Shown: positions 60,234 to 64,000 of the stretch, piece after piece
Layout of the letters: each line of letters starts with the position of its first letter
Numbering within the stretch: the first letter of the stretch is position 1
Source: Copromyces sp. CBS 386.78
Taxonomy: Eukaryota > Ascomycota > Sordariomycetes > Sordariales > Sordariaceae
NCBI GenBank assembly: GCA_030685235.1
Contig: MU839095.1
Coordinates: forward strand, 434,001-498,000
Direction of reading: 5' to 3'
Length of the DNA stretch: 64,000 nucleotides
Made by a program: the position numbers and the translations under genes
The notes under the pieces: generated by a model
The model's input: the letters and a program-made list of their open reading frames with translations, nothing else
What the model was told of the DNA's origin: nothing
Databases searched by the model: none

Positions 60234-60737
60234 CTGAAAGGTCGGTCGGTGTTAGTACCACAGCGAGAAGGGTAAGGGAAGGGAGAGGAAGGCGATGAGA
60301 CACTCAACACCAACAGGTGCAGCGATGATTTGCACGACGTGAATGACATAACTACAGGCCACGAAGAGAAGTTATATATGTAGCCAATTGGAGGTGGAAA
60401 ACAGAGGCGTTTGCCAAAGGGCGTGGACAAAATGATAAATGAGTCTTCGCATGCTGGTTGGGCACTGAATTCCTGGCGTGCTTGACGGCACCACCTCATG
60501 GCGGAAATGGTAACGTGATGTTTTCCAACACAGGGAAGTACCTGGGACAACCTGTTTCGTCCAAATCCTATAGATGACTTGGTGATGAATCCGGTACTTC
60601 GCGGTTCGTTCTTCTGAATGGTGTTGTTGCGCGATGGAGTTTCCAGGAGTAAGTGCGAGGAGCGATGGCTTGACGTTGGTATCTGAAGCACTCGTCCGAC
60701 ACTCAGCCACTGCGTCCACCGCCAAATAGTTGAGACG

Positions 60738-60909
60738 ACTACCGCTTCTACTCACTCAATTTGATTTTGCTCAACCAGGTATAGCGCCGGGTATAACTGG
60801 TTTCGACCACTCTTGTGGTGAGCTGATGCGGGTCGCAAGCTTTCTTGGGTCCGATCCAGCAATAGGATTGGCTTGAGCAAAATCAAATCGAGTAAGTGGA
60901 AGCGGTAGT
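60738..60909. mobile_element. 172-bp foldback element with 37-bp arms
   Basis: Arms 60738-60774 and 60873-60909 are reverse complements at 34 of 37 positions. All three mismatches are transitions, as expected of old copies altered by C-to-T change. A nested hairpin (AACCAGGTATA near 60773-60783 and TATAACTGGTT at 60792-60802) starts inside the left arm. The spacer has no coding capacity. It resembles a small non-autonomous inverted-repeat element, different in sequence from the other two in this window. Confidence 0.55.
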
Positions 60910-62509
60910 GGTAGGTCTCCTCACACTCGGGGGCATGACGTCCCTGTCCTTGGTGAGAGGAAGTGTCAATGCTGAAGCTATAGAGACATGGAGTCACGGA
61001 CTGAAGTTCGTTACGGAAATGCCTTCTAGATGCGCTAGCTCAATACTTGTTAGTAACAGTTAATTTCACTCGCTAGTCCATTTAGCGGAAGCACCGCTGG
61101 GCGCCAGGTGAGATACCCCGGAGGTGTAGTGCTACGGGATACAGATGCAGGCATCGTTACCTACGTAGTACCTTGGCGACAGTTTGATCATGAACAACCG
61201 ATGAGCTTTTTGAAAGCCGAAGTATTCCAAGATGCCCTCGACCTGGTTTTCTCTCATGCGGTATATGTAAGCGAGCATACCATCCATGATGCCTCTTGGT
61301 AGACGATTCCTCATGATTACTCCCCCAGTGCTACGCCGAAGCTGGGAACTAGAGGCAGGTCCAGGGGCACTTGGCCTGGAGCCTTTCCGCACGGCACGAA
61401 ACAGCAACGAATGCCTGATGGTTCGGGTGACGGGAGTTGCCGTGACGGAACCTTTTGTCTGTGTGTTGAAAACGTCTCTGGTCGGCTCAGCGTGGTGCTG
61501 TCAGCGGTTTCGCCGTTGCTTGATCCTTCCGGTACTTCACGACAGGTGTGCCCCAGGTCACCTCGGTCACCTAGGCGAACAATTTCTGCGCCATCCAGCA
61601 ACAGCAACATGGGCTGAGCGGGTTCCGACCGGGCTCAGGGGGAGCGTCTCATGGTACTGTTACAGGACAGCTGGAGATTTGACAAATACTTTTTGGTCGC
61701 ATTGTCTGCAAGTTCGAGAGGGTATCTGGAAAGCGGAGAACATGTATAATTGTCGTCGTAATCCAGGTCCGGCTCCAATAGCAACACCTGACGGGGCTCG
61801 GTTCATAATTGTCTGCCACTTCCGTTGGCACCTCAACGTCGCTTGCGTCGATCATCCGTGAGGCTTTATTCCCGCGCTTGAAGCTGTCTGAGCTGGAGAT
61901 GAGGATCATTGTAACATACTGAGAGAGAGAAATCAGTTGAAGATATCTCGAATGCCTGGCCTTACCCGTGCCACGCAACCCACTTCCCTTAAGTGGGTCG
62001 CAACTTGGTGAAGTGAGAGGAGTGTGAATAGCCGAGCGGCCTGCAGGTCACCGGGGGTCAGCCGGAGCGTGTGGGCACTAACATCTCAATGGGGATTAGT
62101 CTGGGGATGTCAAAGAACACTGAGACTTTCTGCGTGATCGGGCAAGAAAGAAGGGCGGATGGAGACGACTCGAGCAGGCATTTTGGTGGGCCTCTGGGGA
62201 AGGTGCAGTTCCTGGTGCGTGGTTGCCCTGTTCATCCCATCGCAACCCATCCGAATCACATCCCATGGGTAGCCAGAGGCATTTATGGCACTGGGAGAAT
62301 CCCTTTCGCAGACTGCCCGGAGCTTTCACTTTGCAGCCCCCGATTTTACCAGGCCTGCAGGCGGCGTGCAGCAAGGCAATTGCAGGCCAAAGGACACCGA
62401 CAAGCCCGTGCTCAGTTTGGCCTCTGGGGCAGGCCGGGACGGATCGGCCAATCAGAGCGCGCCCTTCCCGTGCTGAGAGAAACTATGATCTCGAAGCGTC
62501 CAGTCCGCC

Positions 62510-62570
62510 TGCCCATCCAAATCCATCCACTCACCCACCCCGTCCATCCATCCACTCAGCCATCCACACT
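62510..62570. repeat. Degenerate ATCC/CCATC low-complexity tract
   Basis: Repeated ATCC and CCATCCA units interspersed with CACCC, within the presumed leader or promoter of rco-3. Confidence 0.6.
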
Positions 62571-63081
62571 TGCCGGGACTCCATCCCTCCCTCCTACCTG
62601 CTCTCTTGCCTTTCGCTGCGTCCTGTCGTCTTGCTGCTGCGTCTCTGGCTGGGCCCGTTCGTTGCGCTCCGACAGGGACACCAACACGGACTCACAAAGA
62701 CACCAGCCCCAGGCCTCGCGACCCGGCTCTCTGTCAGACGGGACACCAGTCGGACGGGGACTGTCGCTGTCATCCCATAGCCAAACCTAATAAACCACAA
62801 CGTTACCCATACATACAGCCTACAGTCGAGAACTACAGTCTACACCCTACACAGATCTAGCCTGCTCTGTGGTTCCCGCCCACCCTCGACAGCCTCAAGT
62901 GCCACCAGTGACCCGGCCACTACCACCTCCTCTGCTACCGTCGCTACGCTACGGGGACCACCAAGACATCCATCCCCATTCAAATGGTTCAACAAGCGTC
63001 CAACCTCATCATCGTCAGTCCGCGACAACCCCAGCGGCAACGACACTGAACCCTGGCCTGACTGCCCTCGACCTTTCAGCC

Positions 63082-64000
63082 ATGGCGATCTTCGCCATGG
63101 GCTGGCAGAAGCCCGACAATGTCGCTGGCTCATCTGCCCCGGCGATCATGGTCGGCCTCTTTGTCGCCACAGGCGGCTTACTGTTTGGCTATGACACTGG
63201 GTAAGGAAGCCTTCTCTCCTGAATGCACTCGGGCGCGATCAAACACGTCGATGCGATGGATATGCGATGGAAAATGGGACGGAATATGCAGTGGATATGC
63301 GCTTGATGCTGCACTGTCGCAGACCGGATGACAGACCCTTGAGCCAACATCGGACTAAATGGCTAACTATGCGCCTCTCACCTATAGAACCATAAACGGC
63401 ATCCTGGCCATGAAATCATTCAAAGATCATTTCTCGACCGGCTACGTCGACGGCAACGGACATCCTGGCATATATCCAAAAGAGAGCGCGTTAATCGTTG
63501 CCATGTTGAGCGCCGGAACAGCCATCGGAGCCTTACTCTCTGCGCCTCTTGGAGATCAGTATGGGCGTCGCCGGTCCCTTATTGTCGCCATCGGAATCTT
63601 TGTCATCGGCGCCATCCTGCAAGTTTGTGCACATAATATTGGTCTGTTGGTGGCAGGAAGGTGCGTACCTTTACCCTTAGGCTATGGTGGTGGCTCGTTC
63701 TTGGACTAACGCGACGATATAGGACGGTTGCCGGTGTTGGTGTCGGCATTGTCTCAGTACTTGTCCCCTTATATCAGTCCGAGATGGCACCCAAGTGGAT
63801 TCGAGGAACACTAGTGTGCACATACCAACTCTCCATCACCATGGGGCTTCTTGCCGCTGCCGTGGTCAACATCCTCACATACAAATTAAAGACAGCTGCT
63901 GCCTACCGGGTACCAATTGGACTTCAGCTAACTTGGGCCTGCGTCTTGGCCCTGGGTTTGATCGTATTACCCGAAACTCCTCGTTATCTCATCAAACGTG
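63082..64000 (+). CDS. rco-3: Glucose transporter/sensor RCO-3 (MFS sugar porter), 5' part
   Basis: The window cuts the gene; visible exons are 63082-63200, 63388-63660 and 63723 onward. The start MAIFAMGWQKPDN and the following sequence match what I remember of Neurospora RCO-3, a sugar-porter-family membrane protein that senses glucose and controls glucose transport, carbon repression and conidiation. Visible features are TM1 (APAIMVGLFVATGGLLFGYD, with the GGLLFGYDTG signature), the GDQYGRRRSL loop between TM2 and TM3, VAGRTVAGVGVGI, PLYQSEMAPKWIRG and PETPRYLIKR at the end of TM6. About 222 residues lie inside the window. Intron 1 is 187 bases and intron 2 is 62 bases, ending in ATATAG. 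The frame is open upstream to an ATG at 62869, so a 71-residue longer N-terminus is formally possible. A few residues differ from the N. crassa protein as I recall it. Confidence 0.9.

Larger units (their letters stand above)
57560..63081. other. Gene-poor region between OSM1 and rco-3
   Basis: About 5.5 kb. The first several hundred bases are the OSM1 3' flank. Two foldback elements (59129-59287 and 60738-60909) and a possible spliced relic or small gene on the minus strand (59768-60233) are listed separately. The stretch from about 62100 to 63081 is GC- and C-rich, with an ATCC-type low-complexity tract near 62510-62570. It probably is the promoter and long leader of rco-3. Open frames there, including one of 239 codons at 62071-62790, overlap in all frames and lack domains. 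Confidence 0.5.

Noticed and set aside
62071..62790. Open frame of 239 codons upstream of rco-3
   Set aside because: Lies in GC- and C-rich sequence that is open in several overlapping frames at once. It has no domain, an irregular composition and is most likely promoter or leader.

Overview
The window reads as nuclear DNA of a filamentous ascomycete (Sordariomycetes), most likely Neurospora, Sordaria or a close relative. The evidence is short introns (about 50-140 bp) with GTRNGT donors, CTAAC-type branch points and YAG acceptors, single-copy eukaryotic housekeeping genes, a strong preference for C-ending codons in the highly expressed genes, and a hexose transporter at the right edge that I recognise as the Neurospora glucose sensor RCO-3. 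Several residues differ from the N. crassa RCO-3 I remember, so a sister species is possible. That assignment rests on memory and was not checked by a search. I saw no tRNA, rRNA, CRISPR array or complete transposon.

Layout, left to right: TFIIS (+, 1113-2152); membrane-anchored cysteine synthase (-, 2794-4164); NDUFAF7-type mitochondrial methyltransferase (+, 4983-6720); alanyl-tRNA synthetase (-, 7204-10612, with an open N-terminal extension to 11014); a fungal conserved unknown (+, 11426-12435); a small PPxY membrane protein (-, 12983-13834); an Sfr1/Mei5-type recombination mediator (-, 15761-17068); HRD3/SEL1L (-, 17785-20493); WDR89-like WD40 protein (+, 21330-22464); cytosolic acetoacetyl-CoA thiolase ERG10 (-, 22858-24331); U5 snRNP GTPase SNU114 (+, 25275-28971); CIA2 (-, 32654-33416); an 8-exon Zn2Cys6 regulator (+, 39064-42300); a two-TM mitochondrial-type membrane protein (-, 43401-45099); SIN3 (-, 45940-50946); a secreted FAS1-domain protein (-, 52290-53249); an OSM1-type fumarate reductase with a C-terminal cytochrome b5 domain (+, 55514-57559); and the 5' part of rco-3 (+, 63082 to the edge).

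Gene-dense parts alternate with long stretches without recognisable genes (28972-32653, 33417-39063, 57560-63081). The last of these holds two foldback (inverted-repeat) elements, and a third lies between the FAS1 and OSM1 genes. There is no gene cluster with one shared pathway. The genes serve transcription and chromatin (TFIIS, SIN3, Zn2Cys6), translation (AlaRS), splicing (SNU114), Fe-S delivery (CIA2), ER-associated degradation (HRD3), recombination (SFR1), mitochondria (NDUFAF7-like, the two-TM protein), core metabolism (cysteine synthase, ERG10, OSM1) and glucose sensing (RCO-3).

Exon boundaries were placed by hand from splice consensus, reading-frame continuity and family conservation. 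All multi-exon models below close in frame. I found no exotic multi-gene defence or mobile system. The most interesting signals are the probable dual-targeted AlaRS, the SFR1 gene in a lineage reported to lack DMC1, the three foldback elements and several conserved but uncharacterised genes.
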